Source: Pseudomonas benzenivorans
GTDB lineage: Bacteria; Pseudomonadota; Gammaproteobacteria; Pseudomonadales; Pseudomonadaceae
DNA: 64,000 nucleotides
NCBI RefSeq assembly: GCF_024397895.1
Contig: NZ_CP073346.1
Location: 868,001 to 932,000, forward strand
Direction: 5' to 3'
Shown here: one piece after another, positions 1 through 8,804 of the stretch
Layout of the letters: each line of letters opens with the position of its first letter
Position numbering within the stretch: the first letter of the stretch is position 1
Made by a program: the position numbers and the translations under genes
The notes under the pieces: generated by a model
What the model was told of the DNA's origin: nothing
Database searches by the model: none
Seen by the model: the letters and a program-made list of their open reading frames with translations, nothing else

Positions 1-179
1 TGCTGATCTCCCACCGGCCGACGATCCTCAACATCGTCGACAAGGTGCTGGTGCTGCGCGAAGGCACGGTGCACATGTTCGGCAGCCGCGACGAGGTGTT
101 CAACGCCCTACGCCAGGCCAGCGTGATGCCGACCGCATCCGGTGGCGCGAGCCTGGCCTCGGTCAAGACCAAGGAGTGA
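1..179 (+). CDS. Type I secretion ABC transporter ATPase, C-terminal end (partial)
   Basis: The reading frame enters from the left edge and closes with TGA at 177-179, giving about 58 residues. They begin with LISHRP, the H-loop (switch histidine) of an ABC ATPase, followed by the usual VLREG and FGSRDEV strands near the end of the nucleotide-binding domain. The downstream HlyD adaptor and TolC channel, in the same direction with a 6-base gap, identify it as the inner-membrane ATPase of a type I secretion system of the PrtD/AprD kind. The membrane domain, Walker motifs and any secreted substrate lie outside the window, so the exported protein cannot be named. Confidence 0.82.
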   Translation, partial: LISHRPTILNIVDKVLVLREGTVHMFGSRDEVFNALRQASVMPTASGGASLASVKTKE

Positions 180-185
180 TGAGCC

Positions 186-1532
186 ATGTCGAATCTCGAG
201 TTCGAAAGCAAGAAACTCACCCCTGGCAATAGCCAGGACGCCGTCGATGTCGACGACAAGCGCCCCGGCCGCTGGGGGCTGCTGCTGGTGCTCGCCGGCT
301 TCGGCGGTTTCGTCCTCTGGTCCATTCTGGCGCCCCTGGATGCCGGGGTGGTGGCCAACGCCACGGTCAATGTCACCGACAACCGCAAGACCATCCAGCA
401 CCTGGACGGCGGCTCGATCAAGACCATCGCGGTGCGCGAAGGCCAGATGGTCAAGAGCGGCCAGATGCTGGTCGAGCTCGATTCGACCCGCGCCGTGGCC
501 GAACAGGGTGTGGTCAGCGCCCAGTACATCTCGGTGAGGACGGTGGAGAACCGCCTGCAGGCCGAGCGCGACGGCGCGCCCGCGATCACCTACGACGCGG
601 CGCTGCTCGAGCGTTTCGCCGACGACCCGCGCCTGAGCGCCTCGATGGCCCTGCAGAACCGCCTGTTCGCCACCCGCCGGTCGGCCCTGACCGGCGAGGC
701 CGGCATCCTCGAGGAAAACATCCTGGGCGCCGAGCAGCAACTCAAGGGCCTGCGTCAGGTACAGGGCTCGCGCTATGCCCAGATCAAGTTCCTGCGCCAG
801 GAGCTCGAGGGCGTGCGCAGCCTGGCCGCGGAAGGCTATGTCGCCCGCAACCGCATGCTCGAACTGGAGCGCAACGCCGCCGAACTGAACGCCGCGCTGG
901 CGCAGAACATCGCCGACATCGGCCGCACCCGCAACCAGATCGCCGAACTCAAGCTGCGCATCCTGCAGCTCGAACAGGACTTCCAGAAGGAGGTGCAGTC
1001 GCAGCTGACGGAGGCGCAGAAGGAAGCCTCAGCCTTGGCCGACCGCCTGCACTCGCTGGACCATGAGGTCGCCAACACGGTAATCCGCTCGCCGATCGAC
1101 GGCGTGGTGCTGGGCCTGAATGTCTCGACCATTGGCGGGGTGATCCAGCCGGGCTCGACCATCATGGACGTGGTGCCGGCCAACGAGCCGCTGCAGGTCG
1201 ACGCGCGGGTGCCGGTGCAGGCCATCGACAGGATGACCCAGGGGCTGCCGGTGGACATCACCTTCCCCGCCTTCAATCACGCACAGACGCCCAACATCCC
1301 GGGGCGGGTGCTGACCATCTCCGCCGACCGCCTGGTTGATGAGGTCGACAAGCAGCCCTACTACCTGGCGCAGGTCGAAGTCACCCAGGAGGGCATGGAC
1401 AGGCTCGGCAGCAACCGCATTCGCCCGGGCATGCCGGCCACCGTGACGATTAAAACCGGCGAGCGAAACCTGATGAGCTACCTGATGAAGCCTATGCTTG
1501 ATCGGATCGACAGTGCCTTCAAGGAACAGTGA
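186..1532 (+). CDS. HlyD-family type I secretion membrane fusion (adaptor) protein
   Basis: A 448-residue periplasmic adaptor linking the inner-membrane ABC exporter to the outer-membrane channel. Residues 1-30 are a short cytoplasmic tail. A single membrane span follows at about 32-52. A lipoyl/barrel-sandwich half begins near residue 77 (GGSIKTIAVREGQMVKSGQ), a long alpha-helical coiled-coil hairpin spans about 120-290, and the second barrel half (VIRSPIDGVVLGL) begins near 300. The C-terminus contains RPGMPATVTI, typical of the PrtE/LapC/HlyD group. Start ATG at 186 lies 6 bases after the ATPase stop, and the TolC gene starts one base after its stop, so the three form an operon. Confidence 0.94.
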   Translation: MSNLEFESKKLTPGNSQDAVDVDDKRPGRWGLLLVLAGFGGFVLWSILAPLDAGVVANATVNVTDNRKTIQHLDGGSIKTIAVREGQMVKSGQMLVELDSTRAVAEQGVVSAQYISVRTVENRLQAERDGAPAITYDAALLERFADDPRLSASMALQNRLFATRRSALTGEAGILEENILGAEQQLKGLRQVQGSRYAQIKFLRQELEGVRSLAAEGYVARNRMLELERNAAELNAALAQNIADIGRTRNQIAELKLRILQLEQDFQKEVQSQLTEAQKEASALADRLHSLDHEVANTVIRSPIDGVVLGLNVSTIGGVIQPGSTIMDVVPANEPLQVDARVPVQAIDRMTQGLPVDITFPAFNHAQTPNIPGRVLTISADRLVDEVDKQPYYLAQVEVTQEGMDRLGSNRIRPGMPATVTIKTGERNLMSYLMKPMLDRIDSAFKEQ

Positions 1533-1533
1533 C

Positions 1534-2865
1534 ATGGTGATCCGTTTAGCCTTCGTCTGTCTGGCCGGCATGGCCAGCCTGCCCGCGGCCGCTCTGGACC
1601 TGCAGGAAGCCTGGAACACCTTGCGCCTGCAGGGTCCGGTCTATCGATCGGCGACTCACGAGCGCGATGCCGGCGCGGAGAACCGCGCGTTGGGGCGTGC
1701 CGGCCTGCTGCCGCAGATCAGCGCCAGTGCCAGCAAGAGCAAGATCAAGGGCTCCCAGGAGTTCGGCAATTCGACCGATGCCGATCTGGACTACGACTCG
1801 CAGAACCTGGGCGTGCAGCTGCGCCAGCCGCTGTTCAACCGCCAGAAGATGGCCGAGTACCGCCAGGGCAAGCAGCGCGCCGAGTACAGCGAGGCGGTAT
1901 TCGATGCCAAGACCCAGAACGTCGCGGTGCGCCTGGCCAGTCGCTACTTCGACGTGTTGCTGACCCGCGAGACCATCGAGTTGGCCAACGCCAAGCTCAA
2001 GGCCTTCGAGCAGCAGGTGGCGGCCTCCAAGCGGCGTTTCGACCTGGGCGACGGCACCATCACCGATGTCGATCAGGCCACCGCGCGGCGCGACCTGGCC
2101 CTGGCCGAGCAGATCGAGGCGCAGGACAACCTGGCGATCGCCCTGCGCCTGCTGCAGGAAATGCTCGGCGAAATGCCGCAGCAGGTCGCCACCCTGCACA
2201 GCGACTTCCCCACCCCCGGTCTGCATCCGAACAATTTGCAGGACTGGTTGAGCAAGGCGCGGGCGAACAACCCGGCCCTGCGCGCCCGTCACTACAACCA
2301 CCGACTCGCCGAAGAGGAGGTCAATCGCGCCAGCGGCGGGCACTGGCCGACCCTCGACTTCGTCCTGGGCTATACCGACAGCGAAAGCGACTCGGTCACC
2401 ACCATCAACCAGAAGAACCGCTACGCCTCAGTCGGCCTGGAGTTCAACATGCCGCTGTACTCCGGCGGCGCGGTAAGCGCCCGGGTCCGCCAGGCCACGT
2501 CCAGCCGCGAGCAGGCCGGGGAAGACCTCAACGCCACCCGCGAGGAGGTGTACTCCGCCACCACCCGCGAATTTCGCGGGGTACAGAGCGGCCCGGCGCG
2601 GATCAGGGCGCTGGAGCAGGCGGTCGCCTCCAGCGAGCGGGCCCAGGATTCGGCGAAGAAGGGATTTCTGGCGGGCTCCAGCACCAACGTCGACATCCTC
2701 AACGCGGAGGAGCAGGTGTTTCTCGCCCGGCGCGACCTGCTGGAAGCCAAGTTGCGCTACCTGATCTCACGCCTGCAACTGGCCGCCGCCGTGGGCCTGC
2801 TGGGCGACGACGATATCCGTCAGGTCAACGCCTATCTCGGTCCGCAACTGGTGCTGAATTACTGA
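1534..2865 (+). CDS. TolC-family outer membrane channel of the type I secretion system
   Basis: 443 residues if translation begins at ATG 1534; the open frame extends upstream to 1498, but the 1534 start gives a clean signal peptide (MVIRLAFVCLAGMASLPAAA, then LDLQEAW). The mature protein has the duplicated OEP repeat architecture: long helical stretches with alternating polar residues, a strand-rich LGVQLRQPLFNRQKMAEYRQ segment, and the matching second-half LEFNMPLYSGGAVSARVRQA segment. The tail (YLISRLQLAAAVGLLGDDD) is typical of PrtF/AprF/TolC. It would form the trimeric tunnel with the adaptor just upstream. Convergent with the next gene. Confidence 0.93.
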   Translation: MVIRLAFVCLAGMASLPAAALDLQEAWNTLRLQGPVYRSATHERDAGAENRALGRAGLLPQISASASKSKIKGSQEFGNSTDADLDYDSQNLGVQLRQPLFNRQKMAEYRQGKQRAEYSEAVFDAKTQNVAVRLASRYFDVLLTRETIELANAKLKAFEQQVAASKRRFDLGDGTITDVDQATARRDLALAEQIEAQDNLAIALRLLQEMLGEMPQQVATLHSDFPTPGLHPNNLQDWLSKARANNPALRARHYNHRLAEEEVNRASGGHWPTLDFVLGYTDSESDSVTTINQKNRYASVGLEFNMPLYSGGAVSARVRQATSSREQAGEDLNATREEVYSATTREFRGVQSGPARIRALEQAVASSERAQDSAKKGFLAGSSTNVDILNAEEQVFLARRDLLEAKLRYLISRLQLAAAVGLLGDDDIRQVNAYLGPQLVLNY

Positions 2866-2884
2866 GTGAACCAGGCGCGCGCAC

Positions 2885-3409
2885 CTAGCGCCAGTGACGC
2901 TCCCGCGCGCGGCGGTCCTGACCGGCGCCGAACACCCAGGCCAGCATCAGCAGCAATCCCTCGATCGACCAGGCCAGCAACAGGGCGCTGCTGATACCCC
3001 AGGCAATGGCCTCCGGCGCCAACAGCACCTGATAGCGATAGGCCGCGAAGGTCTCTTCCAGCATCGCTCGATCCGCCGTCACGGTCAGGTGCCACACCTG
3101 GCCGTACCAGGGACCTTGCATCGCCTGCCATTCCTGCTCGAGCAAAGCCGAGCGCTCGACCAGTTCGCCGACGCTCTGGGCGTCGCTGCGCATCACCGGA
3201 TCGTCGCTCACACGGTAGTGGGCCACCAGGGCCTGCAGGTCCGCCTTGAAGAAACGCCGGGCGGTGTCCCGGAACCCCTTCAGGCCCAGCTCCGACTCCA
3301 GGCGGTGGGCCTCGACACGCTTGCCGTAATCATCGATAAAGCCGGGCACCTGGACCCCGATCAGCAGGCCCAGGGCGAACAGCGCCAGACGCAGATAGCT
3401 TCTCAGCAT
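2885..3409 (-). CDS. DUF2937-type membrane protein
   Basis: 174 residues from the ATG at 3409 (MLRSYLRLALFALGLLIG). The open frame runs 27 codons further upstream, but that extension is Arg/His-rich, and the ATG at 3409 is preceded by a GGGAAGGGAA-like ribosome site. An N-terminal hydrophobic segment (about 5-22) is followed by the motif VPGFIDDYGKRVEAH, an amphipathic central region, and a second hydrophobic stretch near 138-165. This layout matches DUF2937 proteins, whose role is unknown. It abuts the amidotransferase gene upstream (33-base gap), so the two may be co-transcribed. Function is not predicted. Confidence 0.72.
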   Translation of the reverse strand: MLRSYLRLALFALGLLIGVQVPGFIDDYGKRVEAHRLESELGLKGFRDTARRFFKADLQALVAHYRVSDDPVMRSDAQSVGELVERSALLEQEWQAMQGPWYGQVWHLTVTADRAMLEETFAAYRYQVLLAPEAIAWGISSALLLAWSIEGLLLMLAWVFGAGQDRRARERHWR

Positions 3410-3441
3410 TCCCTTCCCCCAATGCCCCGTATGAGCCCGGC

Positions 3442-4215
3442 TCAGGCGATGCCCTGTGCCAGGCACTCGCCACCGCGCCACAGGCGCCATTCGCCAGGTT
3501 GGTAGCGACTCCAGTTCTCGTTATCGGTGAGCGGCTCGGTGACCAGCACGGTGACCACGTCGTTGGGTGTGGTTTCCGCCTGGAAATCCACCTTCAGGTC
3601 GGCGTCCTTCAACTGTGCCGGCCCGAACGGCGCACGCCGGGTGATGTGCGCCAGCTTGGTCGAGCAGAAGCTAAATAGCCAGTCGCCATCACTGAGCAGG
3701 CAATTGAATACCCCGAGCTGACGGTATGCCGCACACGCCTCCACCAGGCTCGGCAGCAACTGCTCGAAGGGCGCGGGTTCGGGAAACGCCAGGCGCAGGC
3801 GGTTGAGCAGATCGCAGAAGGCCGCCTCGCTGTCGGTGTCGCCGATGGGGCGATAGAACCCCGGCGCCGGACGGAAGTCCGCCAGCTGGCCATTGTGGGC
3901 GAAGCACCAGTTGCGCCCCCACATTTCCCGCACGAAGGGGTGGGTATTGGCCAGGCAGACGCGGCCGACATTGGCCTGGCGAATGTGACCGATCACCACC
4001 TCGCTCTTGATCGGGTAGCGCTGCACCAGTTGCGCCACTTCCGACTCGCTGCTGGCCCGCGGGTCCTGGAACAGGCGCAGGCCGCGCCCCTCGTAGAAGC
4101 CGATGCCCCAGCCGTCGCGATGGGGGCCGGTGCGGCCGCCGCGCTGCATCAGCCCGGTGAAGCTGAAGACGATATCGGTGGGCACATTGGCGCTCATACC
4201 GAGCAGCTCGCACAT
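3442..4215 (-). CDS. yafJ: Class II glutamine amidotransferase, YafJ type
   Basis: 257 residues starting MCELLGMSANVPTD. After removal of Met, Cys2 would be the Ntn-type nucleophile of a GATase_4 domain. Supporting motifs are the GWGIGFYEG strand, SEVVIGHIRQANVGRV, NTHPFVREMWGRNWCFAHNG (the glutamine-binding HNG triplet), and DTDSEAAFCDLLNRL. Length matches E. coli YafJ and its Pseudomonas homologues. It hydrolyses glutamine in the family model, but the acceptor substrate is not established. The downstream DUF2937 gene is on the same strand. Confidence 0.9.
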   Translation of the reverse strand: MCELLGMSANVPTDIVFSFTGLMQRGGRTGPHRDGWGIGFYEGRGLRLFQDPRASSESEVAQLVQRYPIKSEVVIGHIRQANVGRVCLANTHPFVREMWGRNWCFAHNGQLADFRPAPGFYRPIGDTDSEAAFCDLLNRLRLAFPEPAPFEQLLPSLVEACAAYRQLGVFNCLLSDGDWLFSFCSTKLAHITRRAPFGPAQLKDADLKVDFQAETTPNDVVTVLVTEPLTDNENWSRYQPGEWRLWRGGECLAQGIA

Positions 4216-4246
4216 GACTAGCGGCCTCCAGCCAGTTTCGAGCGGA

Positions 4247-4726
4247 TCAGAGCCGCGGCTCGATGCGCAGGCGACGCTCGCCGCGCGAGTCGCGCTGGGC
4301 CGCGGGCTGCTCCCCGGCGTCCTGTTCCATCAGCTCGCGCAGGGTCGGTCCATCCTCTTCGCGAGCCGCCGGCGCCGCACCGCCGCGGCGCTTCCACCAG
4401 CGCTCGATCGGCCAGCGGATGGCCACGAACAGCAGGTAGAGGGCCAATGCGATCAGGCCGTAGAGCGCCAGGTCCGCCACCGCCCGCCAGGCGTTGTTGC
4501 CGACCTTGAACAGCAGGTCCAGGGCGGTGATGGCAATGGCGGGGGCGAACAGCTCCCTGGCCGGATCGACTATGGTCGGGGACAGCAGCAGCACCGCCAC
4601 CAGCAGGCGCAGCGGCTCGCGCAGGTAGCGCCACATCCAGCGGGTCAGGCGGCACCAGACCAGCAGGCAGCCAAGCGCGGCGACACCATAGGCGCTCCAG
4701 GCAAGTAGGTAATCGCTTTCGATCAT
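4247..4726 (-). CDS. Small inner membrane protein, unknown function
   Basis: 159 residues from ATG 4726 (MIESDYLLAWSAYG). Three hydrophobic segments are visible at about 7-28, 40-75 (LLVAVLLLSP to LDLLFK) and 90-110 (LALYGLIALALYLLFVAIRW). A basic segment (ERWWKRRGG) and a charged, probably cytoplasmic tail (LRELMEQDAGEQPAAQRD) follow. I do not recognise a named domain. It lies divergent from oligopeptidase B and 31 bases upstream of the yafJ-like gene on the same strand, so it may head that small operon. The pattern looks conserved rather than random, but function is unassigned. Confidence 0.75.
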   Translation of the reverse strand: MIESDYLLAWSAYGVAALGCLLVWCRLTRWMWRYLREPLRLLVAVLLLSPTIVDPARELFAPAIAITALDLLFKVGNNAWRAVADLALYGLIALALYLLFVAIRWPIERWWKRRGGAAPAAREEDGPTLRELMEQDAGEQPAAQRDSRGERRLRIEPRL

Positions 4727-4837
4727 AACTCCGGGGGTCCCTGGCGTGGCGGGGCTTACAAAGGGGGGCTTATGATAGCGACTTTTCACCGGCCCGGCGC
4801 CCCTGCCGTCAGCCGTACCTGTTTTCGGAGTTGCCCC

Positions 4838-6880
4838 ATGCCGCACGCCCCCATCGCCCGCACCGAACCCGGCGCCGATCCGTACCGCTGGCTGGAGCAG
4901 CGCGACGCCGCCGAGGTACTCGAGCACCTCGAGGCCGAGAATGCCTACCTGGAGGCGCAATTGTCCGAGCAGGGCGAACTGCGCGAGGCACTGTTCCAGG
5001 AGATCAAGGGGCGCATCCGCGAAACCGACCTGTCGCTGCCTTCGCCCTGGGGCCCCCACCTCTACTACCAGCGCACCACCGCCGGCGACGAGTACCCGCG
5101 GCACTACCGCTGCCCGCGCCCGACCGATGACTCGTTGCAGGTCGACGCGGACGCCGAACAGCTGCTACTCGACCCCAATGCCCTGGCGAACGGCGGCTAT
5201 CTGTCCCTGGGCGCGTTCAGCATCAGCCCCGATCATCAGCGCCTGGCCTACAGCCTGGACACCAGCGGCGACGAAACCTACCGGCTGTTCGTCAAGGAGC
5301 TGGCCGACGGCAGCATCCGTGAGCTGCCGTTCGCCGACTGCGACGGCAGCATGACCTGGGCCAACGACAGCCAGACCCTGTTCTTCGGCGAACTGGACGA
5401 GACCCACCGGCCGCACAAGCTCTTTCGTCACCGCCTTGGGGACGACGACGCCGAGCTGGTGTTCCATGAACGCGACGGGCGTTTCTTCCTGCACTGCTAC
5501 CGCACCAGTTCGGAACGCCAGCTGGTCTTGGCGCTGGGCAGCAAGACCACCAGCGAGGTCTGGGTGCTGGATGCCGAAACGCCACAGGGCGCCTTCCGCT
5601 GCCTGGCCCCGCGCGAGGACGACCACGAATACTATGTCGATCATGGCCAGCTCGACGGCCACTGGAGCTGGCTGATCCGCAGCAACCAGAGCGGCATCAA
5701 CTTCGCCCTGTTCGGCGCCCCTGAGCAGGCGCCGACCCGCGAGCACTGGCGCCAGCTGCGCGCCCACGACGAGCAGGTGATGCTCGAAGGCGTCAGCCTC
5801 AACCAGCGCGGCCTGGTCCTCAGCCTGCGCGAATCCGGCCTGCCGGTGATCGAGGTGCAGCCTCAGGGGCAGAACGCCTACCGCGTGCAGCTGCCGGACG
5901 CGGCCTACAGCCTGCATGTACAGGACGCCCTGGAATTCGACAGCCCGGTGATCCGCCTGCGCTACGAGGCCCTCAACCGGCCGGCGCAGATTCGCCAACT
6001 GGACCTGGCCAGCGACGAGCAGCGGGTGCTCAAGGAAACCCCGGTGGAGGGTCCCTTCGACGCCGACGCCTATGTCAGCCAGCGCCTGTGGGCCGAGGCG
6101 GCGGACGGCACCCGGGTGCCCATCAGCCTGGTGGCCCGCCGCGAGGTGCTCCAGGCCGGGCAGCCTGCCCCGCTCTACCTCTACGGCTACGGCGCCTATG
6201 GCGAGAGCCTCGACCCCTGGTTTTCCCATGCCCGTCTGAGCCTGCTCGAGCGCGGCTTCGTCTTCGCCATCGCCCATGTGCGCGGCGGCGGCGAGCTGGG
6301 CGAGGCCTGGTACCGCGCCGGCAAGCTGGAGCACAAGCACAACAGCTTCGACGACTTCATCGCCTGCGCCGAGCACCTGATCGGCGCAGGCTATACCAGC
6401 GCCGAGCGGCTCGCCATCAGTGGCGGCAGCGCCGGCGGCCTGCTGATCGGCGCGGTGCTCAACCTGCGTCCGCAGCTGTTCGCCGCCGCCATCGCCGAGG
6501 TGCCTTTCGTCGATGTGCTCAACACCATGCAGAACCCCGAGCTGCCGCTGACCGTCACCGAATACGACGAGTGGGGCGATCCCCATGAGCCCCAGGTGTT
6601 CGAGCGGATCAAGGGCTACGCCCCCTACGAGAACGTCAAGGCCCAGGCCTACCCGGCGATTCTCGCGGTGGCCGGCTACAACGACAGCCGCGTGCAGTAC
6701 TGGGAGGCGGCCAAGTGGGTGGCCAAGCTGCGCGCCCACAAGACCGACGACCGGCTGCTGCTGCTCAAAACCGACCTCGGCGCAGGTCATGGCGGCATGA
6801 GCGGCCGCTACCAGGCCCTGCGCGACGTGGCCCTGGAGTATGCTTTCCTGCTCAAGGTGCTCGAACCGCGCGCCGCCTGA
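4838..6880 (+). CDS. ptrB: Prolyl oligopeptidase family protease (oligopeptidase B)
   Basis: 680 residues from ATG 4838 (MPHAPIARTEPGADPYRWLEQ). An upstream in-frame ATG at 4772 would add an unlike tail. An N-terminal seven-bladed propeller region (about 70-400) precedes an alpha/beta-hydrolase domain with YLYGYGAYGES, HVRGGGELGEAWY and the nucleophile loop SGGSAGG. The catalytic triad reads as Ser531, Asp616 (NDSRVQYWEA) and His651 (GAGHGGMSGR). The TEYDEWGDP and HKHNSFDDF stretches are typical of oligopeptidase B, which cleaves peptides after basic residues in the cytoplasm. Full length and intact. Confidence 0.93.
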   Translation: MPHAPIARTEPGADPYRWLEQRDAAEVLEHLEAENAYLEAQLSEQGELREALFQEIKGRIRETDLSLPSPWGPHLYYQRTTAGDEYPRHYRCPRPTDDSLQVDADAEQLLLDPNALANGGYLSLGAFSISPDHQRLAYSLDTSGDETYRLFVKELADGSIRELPFADCDGSMTWANDSQTLFFGELDETHRPHKLFRHRLGDDDAELVFHERDGRFFLHCYRTSSERQLVLALGSKTTSEVWVLDAETPQGAFRCLAPREDDHEYYVDHGQLDGHWSWLIRSNQSGINFALFGAPEQAPTREHWRQLRAHDEQVMLEGVSLNQRGLVLSLRESGLPVIEVQPQGQNAYRVQLPDAAYSLHVQDALEFDSPVIRLRYEALNRPAQIRQLDLASDEQRVLKETPVEGPFDADAYVSQRLWAEAADGTRVPISLVARREVLQAGQPAPLYLYGYGAYGESLDPWFSHARLSLLERGFVFAIAHVRGGGELGEAWYRAGKLEHKHNSFDDFIACAEHLIGAGYTSAERLAISGGSAGGLLIGAVLNLRPQLFAAAIAEVPFVDVLNTMQNPELPLTVTEYDEWGDPHEPQVFERIKGYAPYENVKAQAYPAILAVAGYNDSRVQYWEAAKWVAKLRAHKTDDRLLLLKTDLGAGHGGMSGRYQALRDVALEYAFLLKVLEPRAA

Positions 6881-6989
6881 ATGAGCGCACGGTCACAGCT
6901 TCTGGCGCACGGCCGTTGGCAAGGGCGCGCCGGCCAGCTAACGTCAGTTATGCACCCCTTTTATCTTGCCGGACAGCCTTAGAGTTCCC

Positions 6990-7463
6990 ATGCCCGACAG
7001 CTCCTACCTGATCGATGAAATCCGCGACATGCTGCTCGACTGCGGCATGTTCAACAATCTGCTGCCTGCCGAACTGCTGCACGCCGCCGGCTACTTCAAC
7101 ATCAGCAAATTCGACCCGGACGCGGTCATCTGCAACGAGGGCGATGCCGGCACCTTCATGTGCATCATCCACTTCGGCGCGGTGTCGGTGCGCAAGACCA
7201 ACTCAAGCGGCGAGATCGTCGAGATCGCCAAGCTGCGCAAGGGCCGCGCCTTCGGCGAGATGGCGGTGCTGGACGGGGAAAGGCGCTCGGCCAGTTGCGT
7301 GGCCGTCAGCGACTGCACCCTGCTGGTGCTGGCCAAGGACTCCCTGGAAAAGATGCTGCAGGAAGCCCCCAAGTCGGCCGCCAAGATCATCCGCGCCATC
7401 GCGGTGGCCATGTCCAAGCGTCTGCGCATGGTCGATGGCCAGCTGGTCGAAAAGCAGGTCTGA
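6990..7463 (+). CDS. Stand-alone cyclic-nucleotide-binding domain protein
   Basis: 157 residues from ATG 6990 (MPDSSYLIDEIRDML); an upstream in-frame ATG at 6966 is less likely. The whole protein is one cNMP-binding fold: helical N-cap to about 30, beta-roll with CNEGDAGTFMCIIHFGAVSV, and a phosphate-binding cassette GRAFGEMAVLDGERRSAS carrying the expected Glu and an Arg close to the classical Arg position. A C-terminal helix (SKRLRMVDGQL) ends the protein. No HTH, kinase or channel domain is attached, so it is not a CRP-type regulator. It could sense cAMP or c-di-GMP-related ligands, but the ligand is unknown. Stops exactly where the convergent neighbour stops. Confidence 0.86.
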   Translation: MPDSSYLIDEIRDMLLDCGMFNNLLPAELLHAAGYFNISKFDPDAVICNEGDAGTFMCIIHFGAVSVRKTNSSGEIVEIAKLRKGRAFGEMAVLDGERRSASCVAVSDCTLLVLAKDSLEKMLQEAPKSAAKIIRAIAVAMSKRLRMVDGQLVEKQV

Positions 7464-7775
7464 TCAGTCGCTCCGCCCCCCTTCAAGGTTGCGCTGCAGC
7501 TGCTGCTCCAGCAGCGGTAGTCTGCCGTCCGCCGGCAGCGGCTTGCCGGGCTGCGGGTTCAGCCGCCCGCCCCGGTTACCGCTGCCGTCGTTGAGCAACG
7601 GCAAGTGGTTCGGCGCGGTGCCGGGCAGCCCGCGCGTCGGCGGCAGGGCGAAGGGCTGGGGCGTGGCGGTACCCGGCGAGCCGGCTACAGGGGCCGGCAG
7701 CCGATCGCCCTGCGCCGACAGTGTTGCCGCCCAGAATGCGCTCAGACCGGCCAGGATCAGCACGGACACCGGCAT
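7464..7775 (-). CDS. Small exported Pro/Gly-rich protein, unknown
   Basis: 103 residues. The ATG at 7775 has a strong ribosome site on the minus strand (AAAGGAGGG, about 6 bases upstream), which is the best evidence that it is translated. An N-terminal hydrophobic stretch (MPVSVLILAGLSAFWAATLSA) with an Ala-x-Ala-like end looks like a signal peptide. The rest is low in secondary structure and rich in Pro, Gly, Leu and Asn, ending in LLEQQLQRNLEGGRSD. No domain recognised. It converges on the cNMP-binding gene with no gap, so the two stop codons are adjacent. Confidence 0.62.
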   Translation of the reverse strand: MPVSVLILAGLSAFWAATLSAQGDRLPAPVAGSPGTATPQPFALPPTRGLPGTAPNHLPLLNDGSGNRGGRLNPQPGKPLPADGRLPLLEQQLQRNLEGGRSD

Positions 7776-7906
7776 TGTCGCCCTCCTTTCGTGGTACTCA
7801 CTAGTTGGGCCGCGGCGGACACCATTAATGCCCGGCCGGCGGTTCTCCGCGACTGCCGGCGGGATTACACTGCAGACAAGCCCCGAATCACACGATGGAA
7901 CAGACC

Positions 7907-8281
7907 ATGAGCACTGACAAATCGCCCTCGCCCACCGCCAAGCTCGACCGCATCCTCGCCGAGGCCCAACGCAGTCGCGAGGAAGGTTACCGGCAGAAGG
8001 CCCTGAAGATGTACCCGCACGTCTGCGGTCGCTGTGGCCGCGAATTCGCCGGCAAGCGCCTGAGCGAGCTGACGGTGCACCACCGCGACCACAACCACGA
8101 CAACAATCCCCAGGACGGCTCCAACTGGGAGCTGCTGTGCCTGTACTGCCACGACAACGAGCATTCGCGCTACACCGACCAGCAGTACTTCAGCGAAGGC
8201 TCCACCGCCACGCCCCAGGGCCCCAAGGTGACCCACAAGGCCTTCGCCGACCTCGCCGCGCTGCTGAAGAACAAAGAATAA
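7907..8281 (+). CDS. yajD: YajD-family HNH nuclease
   Basis: 124 residues from ATG 7907; an in-frame ATG four codons earlier (7895) is an equal alternative. The protein carries a zinc-coordinated HNH motif: CGRCGREF, then LTVHHRDHNHDNNP and LLCLYCHDNEHSRY, giving two CxxC pairs and the catalytic HH/H set. Spacing and flanking sequences match E. coli YajD, whose role is unproven. The C-terminus (FADLAALLKNKE) also matches. It sits alone between divergent/convergent neighbours and is followed after 55 bases by an RNA methyltransferase on the same strand. Confidence 0.88.
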   Translation: MSTDKSPSPTAKLDRILAEAQRSREEGYRQKALKMYPHVCGRCGREFAGKRLSELTVHHRDHNHDNNPQDGSNWELLCLYCHDNEHSRYTDQQYFSEGSTATPQGPKVTHKAFADLAALLKNKE

Positions 8282-8336
8282 GCCAGTCCGAAGCGCGCCC
8301 CGTATACTGGCGCCCTTTGCACAAGGGGCCCGTTTC

Positions 8337-8804
8337 GTGGCGAACAAGAGATACAGCTGCATCGGCCTGTTCAACCCCAAGTCACCGGAGAACGTCGGCG
8401 CGGTGATGCGCGCCGCCGGCTGCTACGGGGTCAGCTCGGTGTTCTATACCGGCAAGCGCTACGAACGGGCCCGGGACTTCGTCACCGACACCAAGCAGGT
8501 GCACCTGGACATTCCGCTGATCGCCATCGACGACCTGCAGAAGATCATCCCCCTGGGCTGTACCCCGGTCGCCGTGGAGCTGGTGGAGGGCGCCCGGCCC
8601 TTGCCGGAGTACACCCACCCGGATCGGGCCATCTACATCTTCGGCCCGGAAGACGGCTCACTGGACAAGCAGATCCGCAGCTGGTGCGAAGACGTGGTCT
8701 ACATCCCGACCCAGGGCTGCATGAACCTCGCCGCGACGGTCAACGTGGTGCTCTACGATCGCCTGGCCAAGGGCAACAACACCAAGTCCGGCCCACTCTT
8801 CTAG
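8337..8804 (+). CDS. SPOUT-class RNA 2'-O-methyltransferase (TrmH/TrmL-like)
   Basis: 155 residues starting at GTG 8337, chosen because the family begins with the NPKSPENVGAVMRAAGCYG motif just inside the N-terminus. Motif 2 (YIFGPEDGSL) and motif 3 (QGCMNLAATVNVVLYDRLA) form the trefoil-knot SAM site of SpoU-type enzymes. It lacks an N-terminal RNA-binding extension, as in TrmL-type single-domain enzymes. The sequence is not close enough by eye to fix the modified base (tRNA wobble Nm34 is a guess). Its stop overlaps the stop of the convergent LysE gene by four bases. Confidence 0.87.
   Translation: MANKRYSCIGLFNPKSPENVGAVMRAAGCYGVSSVFYTGKRYERARDFVTDTKQVHLDIPLIAIDDLQKIIPLGCTPVAVELVEGARPLPEYTHPDRAIYIFGPEDGSLDKQIRSWCEDVVYIPTQGCMNLAATVNVVLYDRLAKGNNTKSGPLF

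Noticed and set aside
5165..6790. A 541-codon minus-strand open frame opposite oligopeptidase B
   Set aside because: Antisense to a full-length catalytic protein with intact triad; composition is that of a shadow frame.
7895..7906. Earlier ATG for the YajD-like nuclease
   Set aside because: Not excluded; no better ribosome site for either start, the later one was chosen for closer family length.
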